Part shown: positions 11,001 through 18,469 of the stretch, piece after piece
How the letters are laid out: every line of letters starts with the position of its first letter
Position numbering within the stretch: position 1 is the first letter of the stretch
Source: Caprella mutica
Lineage: Eukaryota > Arthropoda > Malacostraca > Amphipoda > Caprellidae
Length of the DNA stretch: 64,000 nt
Direction: 5' to 3'
NCBI GenBank assembly: GCA_947561585.1
Contig: CANNZV010000254.1
Location: forward strand, 1 to 64,000
Position numbers and translations under genes: made by a program
The notes under the pieces: model-generated
What the model was told of the DNA's origin: nothing
Database searches by the model: none
What the model saw: the letters and a program-made list of their open reading frames with translations, nothing else

Positions 11001-13508
11001 GCCTGGTAGTCCCTTAAGATGAGTTAGACGCCTCAAACACCTAAGCAGGCTGATAATCATAGAGTCACCTCCACCTGGTGCGCAGCTACCATCGACTATG
11101 AGTCCCTCTGGAAGAGATGGATCGATACCCGCAATGTACTCAACACTAGGACCATTCACTCGGGACAGAGCATCTGCAGCCGTGTTTAAGTGCCCTGGCA
11201 AGTAACGTATCTCAAATACAAAATCAGCCAATTCTTCGACTGTCCTTGCCAATCTGGAACAAATAATTTTCATGTTATTGAGATGAACAAGGGGTTGGTG
11301 ATCTGTATAGAGCACAAATGGCACTCCATATAAGAAAGGGCGGAATGTTTTAATGCCCCATCTCAGTCCGCACAGTTCACGTTCAAGAGTAGAGTAATTT
11401 AATTGGGGACCTGAGAACATCATGGATGCAAAACCAATTACACGGTGACTCTCTCCTTGCTTCTGGGCTAAGTAGGCACCAGCTCCAAAATTAGAAGCAT
11501 CAACCCACAGCTCAATCCTTTCAGCACCCTCTGAGTAGTCGGGATATGCCAATTCTATATCCTTTTGCATATCGGCCTTCAGTGCATCGAATGATTCAAT
11601 CATATCTGAGGTCCACACAAGTTTCTTATTCTTTTGGCCACTTGTTTGACATGAGAGAGGCCTTTGTATCTCTGAACAATTAGGCAGAAACTTTCGTTGG
11701 AAGTTGATGAACCCTAAGAATTCGCGCAATTGGCCCTTTGTCTCAGGTCTGGGGTACACAGCAATCTTCTTTACATATTCAGGACTCTTTTTCAGACCCG
11801 TCCGACTAATCTGATGGCCCAAAAATTCTACCTCACTCCTGAAGAAAACACATTTCGTAGCATTGATCTTAATTCCGCAGTTATATAATGTCGTAAGAAC
11901 TTTCTGAACAAGATCAAGATGCTCTTTGAAAGAGTTCCCCATAATCAAAATATCATCAATGTAAGCAATTACTTTATTTGACGGAAATGCACTCAAAACT
12001 GCTTGGATTTCTCTTTGAAATGCTGATGGAGCATTCCTCATACCAAAGCTGAGTCTCTTAAATTGCCAGTGATTTTTAGGCGTTGCAAATGCAGTATATG
12101 GACGACTACCTTTTTCAATAGGGATCTGGTAATAACTTTTGACAAGGTCCAGACTGGAAAAATATTCGGTCCCATGTAGGCCAAACAGTGAGTCTGCCAA
12201 ATTTGGGACAGGGTGCCTATCTGGTACAGTTATCCCATTTAGTTTCCTATAGTCCAGGCATAGTCGCAGTCCACCATCCTTCTTAATAATGGGAACAATA
12301 GGGGAGTTCCATGGTGACACGCTAGGTTCAATGATGTCGAGGGCCTGTAACTCTTTGCATTGTCTTTCAATCTCACCGGTAACTGGGGGAGAAAATCTTC
12401 TAGGACGTTGATAAATGGGAGAATCATTAGATAATCTTATCACATGCTCAGTAACGTTAGCTTTGCCAATATCATAATCACCACAGCTAAAGACTGGTCT
12501 AACATCTTCCAAAACTTTAAAGACTGCCAACTGTTGCTCAGCATTTAACTCAGGTAAACTTACTTTAGACAAAGGGTCCATTCCATCAGGTGGATCATCG
12601 TCATCTTCCTCAAGCACCTCAGTAACAGATGATACTTTTCCAACGACCTGACCTGGATAGACCTGTGTCTGACCAACAGTGGACACAAGCAAGACTCTCT
12701 TGGATCCTGTATCCATGACACCTGTGAAACCTTTTATCTTCCCGATCAGCCTATCATCCATCTCCTGGTCATCATAATAAAGCATTGTGTCGGATTCATC
12801 TATAGGGACAGAGATATTAATAGGAATACATTTGGAAGTTAGATTAGTCAGTGTAAATTTATCAGACGCATAGCAATTAATTCCATGATATGATTTAATA
12901 ACATCTCCAGATGGTTTGACATGGAACTTCACAAACCCATCACCTTCAAAGTTTTTAATGATAATTCTATTTTTTATGCCAAGTTCCACATTATTATCCT
13001 TAAGAAAATTTAAACCTAGAAATAATTTATTTCCAGAACCAAAATTTGAGGGGCACAACAATAAATTTACATCATTCATCATAACACCACCAATAGACAC
13101 TTTACATTTAGCTAGTCCATTTACTTTGAAAGGAATATTACCTAAACCCTTCAATTCAGTTGAGTCAGGTACAATTTCAAGTTGCAATTTCTCAGCTAGA
13201 TCACACGAAATGAGAGAATACACAGAGCCTGAATCAATAATAGCATTAACAGAAGTATTATTTAGTTCTACATTAACATGAAACAAATTAAATTTTAATC
13301 CTAACATATAGCAACATTTATGAACATCAGACAAAGACACAGAACACTTTGTTACAGGTCCATCTTTTGACAGTTCACCAGATACAACAGACTTAGTAAT
13401 AGAAGAATCATATATAGGAGATATTCCTGAGGAATAGAACATCCTGGTGTTCTGAAAAGACGATTTTGTGGAGAGACTGCTCTGTACATTACTCAATGCT
13501 CTCTCCCT
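8013..13508 (-). CDS. pol: Gypsy-type Pol polyprotein with OTU-like and second protease domains
   Basis: A single frame of about 1827 codons on the - strand (residue 1 at 13496). Domains by residue: retropepsin 1 about 80-165 (DSG at 88-90); reverse transcriptase about 360-570 (YIDD 512-515); RNase H about 660-780 (acidic D666, E705/E707, D732, D775); OTU-like region about 800-930 ending in SGVHFNPL; Cys-rich patch 965-982; second retropepsin-like domain about 995-1090 (DTG 1002-1004, IGLDFLE); integrase with H1236/H1241/C1271/C1274 zinc site and D1303, D1363, E1399 (D,D35E). The acidic, Ser-rich tail 1550-1827 shows no chromodomain and no envelope. The frame has no ATG at its head: a TAG stands at 13511-13509, the codon at 13496 is TTG, and the first ATG is residue 19. 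It overlaps gag in the -1 frame. Frame shifting onto Gag is the likely expression route. Confidence 0.92.
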   Translation of the reverse strand, partial: RERALSNVQSSLSTKSSFQNTRMFYSSGISPIYDSSITKSVVSGELSKDGPVTKCSVSLSDVHKCCYMLGLKFNLFHVNVELNNTSVNAIIDSGSVYSLISCDLAEKLQLEIVPDSTELKGLGNIPFKVNGLAKCKVSIGGVMMNDVNLLLCPSNFGSGNKLFLGLNFLKDNNVELGIKNRIIIKNFEGDGFVKFHVKPSGDVIKSYHGINCYASDKFTLTNLTSKCIPINISVPIDESDTMLYYDDQEMDDRLIGKIKGFTGVMDTGSKRVLLVSTVGQTQVYPGQVVGKVSSVTEVLEEDDDDPPDGMDPLSKVSLPELNAEQQLAVFKVLEDVRPVFSCGDYDIGKANVTEHVIRLSNDSPIYQRPRRFSPPVTGEIERQCKELQALDIIEPSVSPWNSPIVPIIKKDGGLRLCLDYRKLNGITVPDRHPVPNLADSLFGLHGTEYFSSLDLVKSYYQIPIEKGSRPYTAFATPKNHWQFKRLSFGMRNAPSAFQREIQAVLSAFPSNKVIAYIDDILIMGNSFKEHLDLVQKVLTTLYNCGIKINATKCVFFRSEVEFLGHQISRTGLKKSPEYVKKIAVYPRPETKGQLREFLGFINFQRKFLPNCSEIQRPLSCQTSGQKNKKLVWTSDMIESFDALKADMQKDIELAYPDYSEGAERIELWVDASNFGAGAYLAQKQGESHRVIGFASMMFSGPQLNYSTLERELCGLRWGIKTFRPFLYGVPFVLYTDHQPLVHLNNMKIICSRLARTVEELADFVFEIRYLPGHLNTAADALSRVNGPSVEYIAGIDPSLPEGLIVDGSCAPGGGDSMIISLLRCLRRLTHLKGLPGTEVKLREMLVDEILSKPDLYKLKLDRNSRKDLRLMRQEGSLPSFDLLMAASRLFAIKINVYFWPTNPIIYQFENYDRVIHLQCISGVHFNPLIEIGSYKPVDEASCTINTVQSLPPLYQKMDSESDADDELVCDFSCPIANVCQCHHFNCPLPQIEVTFGADVKLCAVVDTGAEISLISESALGMLGDSVSLNIVNEKVCEIIGFSGLRRMINKTINLSFSIGAFDMPQKLKFSVVDDSIFPYCMLIGLDFLECFDIKLNLKTNSFYQDDKLVTKMRVQQLCSLTSNIFMVQQLISETHLLKMDICDNELRFEIEGSSPTIRALALTDDHGVIRRIQQKCPKLRLLRGVLADGTAGGNWPVSIKQFKRFKSNLTLNNGILFFSDPQPVVVVPFEFMVGIALILHNEFAHVGRDKLLDLVRSIFWHASVYKICNDVCITCAKCQTMKEYGTVVCPPTFKIGSAYPFEILAADLISFPRTSQGYIGCLMVVDHYSKWTAAVPIKDKRSITIVNALTYNVFPFLPRVPSNILTDNGPEFSSDEFTKFVESFSIKHKQTTPYQPTSNGAVERVNRTISNLLRSLSETGHSWVLHLPKAIISYNNTIHSEIGMSPANFLLQKIHNVDCKTAPETLREMWREGHPRFSPYKLGEEVLVKTQHKGFLTTNKLQANFSGPHKVTLVNGNGVTYQVEHLVSGEVTRVHHSKLRPYRPPPAYISSHPYFGRYNNDTTCENDSADVNHYDIASDVVVNASVQSNDDSSSEYSDSCSSLESLDWFSDSNSDFSGFSTVQQSSSRVAQVCHTYPDIDVFLGGSVFCRGCEFEAHREATLELDNGSPGAPGGGSDLVSEGETEVHRFTCTTISSNLIDWTDNDDSISLSDFELPSIDSAGMVDESQERLCLNTPESGQSNNINNICKRDIHDCSDSFEGFEEFHCLDYERSERLNEILMSNSEYYSLMPSSLGRQLRSNGPVVDLPNVQSRTIERAVRSKNKGKGYKSS

Positions 13509-15301
13509 AGAATTGAGTCCCTTCCGTTTAAATTATTTGTCCTTGGTTGACGTTGGTAACTAGGGTTGTACTTTGGGCACTCCTTCATTCTATGAGATTG
13601 CCCACAAATTAGACATGTGTTATTGGCACGCCAACAACTGTCCCTATGATGACCTCTCTTGCCACAGAAGGAGCAAAACTGATCACAGTTACCCCTATTG
13701 AAATCAACTCGTGTTGTTGGACCCTCTTCTAATCTTCTCCAGTGGTCAGACTGTTTGGATATCTCCTGTAGTCCAGGTCTTGAAAGATCATCCCTCGGAC
13801 GAGGACGCTCACCTCTTTGAGAAGATTTGAAACCATCTTTTTTATGAGCATTGTAGCTAGTAAGGTTTTCTGACCACATAACAGAGTAAGAATGAGGCAA
13901 TTCATCCTGTAGGTCCTTAGCCATTTGCAACACAGCAGCAAATTTCAAACGACTCTGTCTGCCATTAGATGCAGCTTTAAGAGCTCTCTCTGCATCAAGA
14001 ATCTTCCCAGAAATCACTTGAGGAATATTCTTCATGAAGTGCTGCCTAACCTCGGATGTACGTTCACGGGAAGAATGCGGGAATGCTGCCTCAGCCAATT
14101 CAAGCAACCTCATACCAAAGATGTCCAGTTTCTCCATTGATTTTGGTGCAGCACTGGAGAATTCTTTTCTCCAGTAACGTCTCCCACCAATTTTCTGGCG
14201 CTTGTAATATTCTAGAAGACTAGCTTTCATCTTCTTGTATTTCAACCGACGGCCTCCGTGAATCTGAAACACATTAAGTAGATCTCCCTTTAGGAATGGC
14301 TCAAGTTGTTGGCACATGTCGTGAGTGTCTCCAGTAAATTTGCTCTTGAAGTACTTCTCATAGGTGACAAAGTAATCTTTCAGGGAAATCTTTCCATTTA
14401 GATCAAAGGGAGGAGGAGTAACAACTTCTTTTAAGTTTCTTCTTGAACCTCGTTGTTCATAACTAGCATCTGATGAATCATCTTCGGATGTTGAGTCAGA
14501 ACACAGTGAAGAAGACCTACTCTCACATGTAGAATCTCCTGATGATGAGATAACTGTACGTGTCGCTGATCTCCTTAGTCCCTTTTCATTTTTCTTAGAG
14601 AGTTTCTTCTTGTAGTACTCAGTATCTTCTTTCTTGATTTTATGTTTAATGGTTCCATTAGAAGCATCATCAGCGTTCATCACTATATGAGTACATCTAG
14701 TAGCTGCAGGAACTTCTTGCCAGTAACTGTTATGAGCTATCTTCTCCAACTGGTCAAACCAATAGTAGTAGCCATAGCCATCCTCAACCATGTCAGTTAC
14801 TTCAAGGCTCCGACTTGACAGCTTTGATGCATGCACAACAGCAGACTGAAAAGTGGGTCGTGACATAGATAGAGAGCCTCCAAGCCATCTGGGGAAAAGC
14901 GTCCAACGTATTTCATCTAGTTTGTTAAGAGACAATAGGTTATGAGGAGAGCCAAATTTCCCATTTACATAATCAGCTCTCACTTGAGGAAGGCTGAATT
15001 GCAGCAACAAGCTCTGCAAAGCTAGACTTATCGCTTGATTGGGCACAGAATCCACAATGGGGTTATCAAAGTGCCTTGGTAGGGGTTTCTCATTAGTCAT
15101 TTCAATTATTGAAGATGACTGGGGGACAGCCTTAGTTGCTCCCATTCCACAATCTTCTCCCATCTCACGCCTCCAAGGTTGTTCCTTAGGCCTTGCTCCA
15201 GTTTCATCAGTCCCTGCACCCGTCTTCTCCTCATCCAAGACATCACCACCACCTGCACCTGCTATAACTTGGCCACGTTCAGGTGTCCTAGCAACAGACA
15301 T
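13493..15301 (-). CDS. gag: Gag protein of the gypsy-type element
   Basis: 602 residues from an ATG at 15301-15299 to TGA at 13495-13493. Gag is the structural protein that assembles the particle and binds element RNA. Near the C-terminus are two zinc knuckles: C543-x2-C546-x4-H551-x4-C556 (canonical CCHC) and C563-x2-C566-x3-H570-x4-C575 (one residue short in the third gap). A basic, Lys-rich stretch lies around 219-245, and a Ser/acidic low-complexity stretch (250-285) precedes the region about 300-480, which has the look of a capsid domain. The last 19 nt overlap the pol frame. At 602 residues it is long for a gypsy Gag; the first 90 or so residues (Gly/Glu-rich) are probably disordered. 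Confidence 0.9.
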   Translation of the reverse strand: MSVARTPERGQVIAGAGGGDVLDEEKTGAGTDETGARPKEQPWRREMGEDCGMGATKAVPQSSSIIEMTNEKPLPRHFDNPIVDSVPNQAISLALQSLLLQFSLPQVRADYVNGKFGSPHNLLSLNKLDEIRWTLFPRWLGGSLSMSRPTFQSAVVHASKLSSRSLEVTDMVEDGYGYYYWFDQLEKIAHNSYWQEVPAATRCTHIVMNADDASNGTIKHKIKKEDTEYYKKKLSKKNEKGLRRSATRTVISSSGDSTCESRSSSLCSDSTSEDDSSDASYEQRGSRRNLKEVVTPPPFDLNGKISLKDYFVTYEKYFKSKFTGDTHDMCQQLEPFLKGDLLNVFQIHGGRRLKYKKMKASLLEYYKRQKIGGRRYWRKEFSSAAPKSMEKLDIFGMRLLELAEAAFPHSSRERTSEVRQHFMKNIPQVISGKILDAERALKAASNGRQSRLKFAAVLQMAKDLQDELPHSYSVMWSENLTSYNAHKKDGFKSSQRGERPRPRDDLSRPGLQEISKQSDHWRRLEEGPTTRVDFNRGNCDQFCSFCGKRGHHRDSCWRANNTCLICGQSHRMKECPKYNPSYQRQPRTNNLNGRDSILGREH

Positions 15302-15319
15302 TCCAATAGATTTCTAATT

Positions 15320-15339
15320 GAATCCCGTCGAAGATGCCA
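15320..15339 (-). other. Primer-binding site of the gypsy-type element
   Basis: One base (G) after the 5-prime LTR, the element strand reads TGGCATCTTCGACGGGATTC. TGG is the expected complement of a tRNA CCA end, and the complement GAATCCCG resembles a tRNA T-arm running into the acceptor stem. The tRNA was not identified. Confidence 0.75.
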
Positions 15340-15340
15340 C

Positions 15341-15983
15341 TGTTCTCGGGCGGGTTGGCCGCGACTTAAGGTGCTACTTGTCTAATAATGATGATGATAA
15401 AAAGAACACAGTAGGGAATTGAGGCTCCAATGATGTCTTATTTCTATATTAATTGAAAATGCAATACAGGTGATATGAGTCATATGACAGTACAATGCAA
15501 GGTGAAGGGCAGAACAGTATGAAATGGTGATAGTTAACTGATGATGAACAAAGTATAGGCTATGGAATATGGAGTATGGAGGCGTGAGAGAGTTAGAGGG
15601 ATACTGTAAAGATACAATGAACAAAAGTAAATAGAAAGAAAACAAAACAAAACAAAGAATATTACAGCAAATAAATATAAAGCAACAGTAAATAAATGAA
15701 AGTAAAGTTAAATGAAAATAAAGAATAATTATAAAGCAAACAAATAATATAGCAGAAAAAGAACAAACTCACAAGTAATGATTGGGAAGGGTTTGTGAGC
15801 AACTAGGCAAGTGACAGCGTGAGAAGGACTTTATATTAACATGCCTTAATATTGAGAAATACCTTTGATGAACAATAATCCTGAAAAACAATAAGATATC
15901 AAACATGATGACAAATGAGTTTAATAGCTAGTTTTCAGAATTAAATGGGTGAAAGTATATATTTGTACCGACACCCTGGTACA
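15341..15983 (-). repeat. 5-prime LTR of the gypsy-type element
   Basis: 643 bp copy of 7026-7661. The only difference noticed is a 7 bp tandem duplication at about 15570 (TATGGAGTATGGAG). It should carry the element's promoter on the - strand; no clear TATA box was assigned. Confidence 0.95.
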
Positions 15984-16864
15984 GCATGTCCAAACTGTTT
16001 GTGACAGTTATTTTGAGTCCTTCAAATGCAAATGGCGAGTTTTATCTATTTTTCTCCTATGCTACAATGTTATTTTGGAGAGAATTTATGAAAATTTGAT
16101 CATTTTGGAGAGAATTTGTTGAATTTTGGAGAGAGCTGGAGAGACAAATGGTGAGTTTATGAGACATACTATTTTACTTGGCTCAGACCCAGGATTTTTT
16201 ACAGAAATTGGGATTTGGGCGCAGCTAATAACATGGGAACATAGGAATTAAATAGGACTTGGGCGCAGGATTAATCCACAAATCCTGCTGTACTTTTCAG
16301 ACTGGCAAAATCACCAAAAATGATCAAATTTTCATAAATTCTCTCAAAAATAACATAGTAGCATAGGAGAAAAATAGATAAAACTCGCCATTTGCATTTG
16401 AAGGGCTCTAAATAACTGTCACAAACTCGCCATTAAAATGGCGAGTTTGGACATGCTTTATTACTTGGATCATTGGATGTCTCATAAACTCACCATTTGC
16501 CTCTCCAGCTCTCTCCAAAATTCAACAAATTCTCTCCAAATTGATCAAATTATTATTAAGTCTCTCCAAAATCCTAGTTCCAGAGAAGGTCTTAGAAGTC
16601 GGCATAATAATGAACTGACGTTTCTATGGTCGGCAGAATTAGTTATTTCTGTGTAGTCTTCATGTTAAAATAAAGCTAGGTACCTCTACGGTTCTACCTA
16701 GTCTTCAAGTTAAAATAAAGCTGTATCTAAATTGTTATCGGCCAAGTAATAAAGCATGTCCAAACTCGCCATTTTAATGGCGAGTTTGTGACGGTTATTT
16801 AACTTATTTTGAGACCTTCAATTGCAAATGGAGAGTTTTATCTAATTTTCTTCTATGCTACAAT

Positions 16865-17315
16865 CCAAGTAAAATAGTATGTCTCACAAACTCGCCATTT
16901 GTCTCTCCAGCTCTCTCCAAAATTCAAAAAATTCTCTCCAAAATGATCAAATTTTCATAAATTCTCTCCAAAATAACCAGTCTGCAGAATGTGTCTCTTC
17001 TCCCGCAGAGATTTTAATTTGAGAGACAGTTACTCTCTGACTCTCAGCAGCAGATTCAGAATCTCCCGCAGCAAAATTAATGGTAACATAGGAATTAATT
17101 CATGGTCTCCCGCAGAGATCTCAAAAGTCAAAATTTTAATCAAAAACTCCCGCAGAGAGTCTTAGAAAAATTTTCCATATTCTGCGGACTGGCAAAATAA
17201 CATTGTAGCATAGGAGAAAAATAGATAAAACTCGCCATTTGCAATTGAAGGGCTCAAAATAACTGTCACAAACTCGCCATTAAAATGGCGAGTTTGAACA
17301 TGCTTTATTACTTGG
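16865..17315. mobile_element. hAT-like MITE family A, copy A2, nested in A3
   Basis: Begins CCAAGTAAAATAGTATGTC and ends TGCTTTATTACTTGG, with perfect 8 bp flanks GCTACAAT (16857-16864 and 17316-17323). It lies in the opposite orientation to A3 and is itself interrupted by B1 at 16977. Confidence 0.88.
16977..17192. mobile_element. hAT-like MITE family B, copy B1, nested in A2
   Basis: Begins CCAGTCTGCAGAATGTG and ends CATATTCTGCGGACTGG, with perfect 8 bp flanks CAAAATAA (16969-16976 and 17193-17200). Inside are repeats of CTCCCGCAGAGA. It is the innermost member of a three-deep nest (B1 in A2 in A3). Confidence 0.88.
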
Positions 17316-17591
17316 GCTACAATGTTATTTTGGAGAGAATTTATGATAATTTGATCATTTTGGAGAAAATTTGTTGAATTTTGGAGAGAGCTGGAGAGAC
17401 AAATGGTGAGTTTATGAGACATACTATTTTACTTGGGTTATCGGTAGTCATCACATCAAAATAGTTTGATAATTTCGACCATACACTTAGCATTAAAACA
17501 AACTACGGTCCATAGTACCTAGAACACAAACTACGGACTACGGTCCATAGTACCTACACAAACTTAGGTCCATAGTACACAAACTACAGTC

Positions 17592-17743
17592 CCAGACTGC
17601 AGGAACTGGTAAAGTGTTCTCTAAGAAATCCTCTATTTTGGCTTCTGTTCTCAGTGAAATACATGTGAATATAGCCATATAGGAGGAAATTAAGGATTGT
17701 TTGCACAGAAAATGTTAAATATGCCCCATGTTCTGCAAACTGG
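17592..17743. mobile_element. hAT-like MITE family B, copy B3
   Basis: 152 bp, from CCAGACTGCAGGAAC to GTTCTGCAAACTGG. Flanks are CTACAGTC and CTACTGTC (one difference in 8). It shares its body with copies at 18255-18398 and 28779-28930 (AATCCTCTATTTTGGCTTC and AAGGATTGT.TGCACAGAAAA). Confidence 0.78.
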
Positions 17744-18254
17744 CTACTGTCCATAGAAAAAATTAACCTTTCAATTTTTTCCTCTGTCACTTTTTCTCGT
17801 GCAATTTCATAAGTTTAATAATACATTCAAATGTGAATAGATACTACTTACTGATCAATCTTTCATTAGAATAATTAGTAGTTAATGAAATTTATTCCGA
17901 TACACGCATTGTACAGTTTTTGTACCATCAGTTATTGTAAACTAGGTAGTAGGTACAAATTCATAGTAATTTAGAGTAGCGTCGGACCGGGTGGCTTTGC
18001 GCATTTTCCGCATACTTTGATTTTACGAAAAAACTAGATAAGTCAGCAATCTGATTTTTTGTGTGCAGATAGATGAAGGGTAGACCTAGTTGCATATCAA
18101 GTTTCAACTCTTTAAATTCAATAGAAAAAAAGTAATCATCGGAAAACTGTGCGCAAAGATCGTTCGGATAAACTGGGTGAATTTTGCGCAATTACCGGGT
18201 GTACTTGCGCACCGCGCAAATTCACCCAATGTGAAACTGCGCAGTGCGCAAGTT

Positions 18255-18398
18255 CCAGTCTGCAGAATACGGGACATTTTTAACATTTTCTGTGCGAACA
18301 ATCCTTAATTTCCTCCTATATTTGAATGTATTTTACTGAGAACAGAGGCCAAAATAGAGGATTTCTTGAAGAACAGTTTACCCATTCCTGCAGTCTGG
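18255..18398. mobile_element. hAT-like MITE family B, copy B4
   Basis: Begins CCAGTCTGCAGAATACGGG and ends CATTCCTGCAGTCTGG; flanks CGCAAGTT and TGCAAGTT match in 7 of 8 positions. It inserted into the TA-flanked transposon before or while that element's minisatellite expanded next to it. Confidence 0.75.
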
Positions 18399-18469
18399 TG
18401 CAAGTTCACCCTATGTCTAAACTGTGCATAAAAAATCTAACCCCGATATGCTATGCAACTGCCGTGAAT

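Larger units (their letters stand above)
7026..15983 (-). mobile_element. Complete Ty3/gypsy-type LTR retrotransposon
   Basis: A full-length element on the - strand: 5-prime LTR 15983-15341, primer-binding site, gag, pol, polypurine tract, 3-prime LTR 7661-7026. Domain order in pol (protease, RT, RNase H, then integrase) is that of Metaviridae (Ty3/gypsy), not Copia or BEL. The flanks read AGCAT before 7026 and (A)GCAT after the right LTR, a 4-5 bp target duplication. The LTRs appear identical except for a 7 bp tandem duplication (TATGGAG), and both genes are open, so the insertion is recent and the copy may be functional. No envelope gene is seen. It sits in a family A MITE. Confidence 0.95.
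7010..16181. mobile_element. Third layer of nest: family A MITE (A1), split by the LTR element
   Basis: Starts CCAAGTAATAAAGCAT (7010-7025), is interrupted by the LTR retrotransposon, and resumes to end ATACTATTTTACTTGG at 16181. Flanked by CTCAGACC on both sides (7002-7009 and 16182-16189), a perfect 8 bp duplication. This shows that family A moves as a hAT-type MITE and that it entered B2 before the LTR element entered it. Confidence 0.85.
6981..16305. mobile_element. Second layer of nest: family B MITE (B2), split
   Basis: The ends are CCAGTCTGAAAAG (6981) and CTTTTCAGACTGG (to 16305), perfect inverted repeats of 13 bp. The flanks are CAAAATGA (6973-6980) and CAAAATCA (16306-16313), an 8 bp duplication with one difference. 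It lies inside copy A4 and is itself split by copy A1. The 8 bp duplication fits the hAT superfamily. Confidence 0.75.
6899..16468. mobile_element. Outer MITE of nest (family A, copy A4), split by insertions
   Basis: Family A elements begin CCAAGTAAAATAGTATGTC and end GACATGCTTTATTACTTGG, with AACTCGCC / GGCGAGTTT inside. Here the left part is 6899-6980 and the right part 16306-16468; everything between is a later insertion. No matching 8 bp duplication was found at its outer ends. Nearly the same sequence occurs in the intact copies at 16742-17436 and 16865-17315. Confidence 0.65.
16742..17436. mobile_element. hAT-like MITE family A, copy A3 (host of a nest)
   Basis: Begins CCAAGTAATAAAGCATGTCC, ends CATACTATTTTACTTGG, and is flanked on both sides by GTTATCGG (16734-16741 and 17437-17444), a perfect 8 bp duplication. 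The body is interrupted at 16865 by copy A2. The body carries GGCGAGTTT / AACTCGCC inverted motifs shared by the whole family. Confidence 0.88.
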
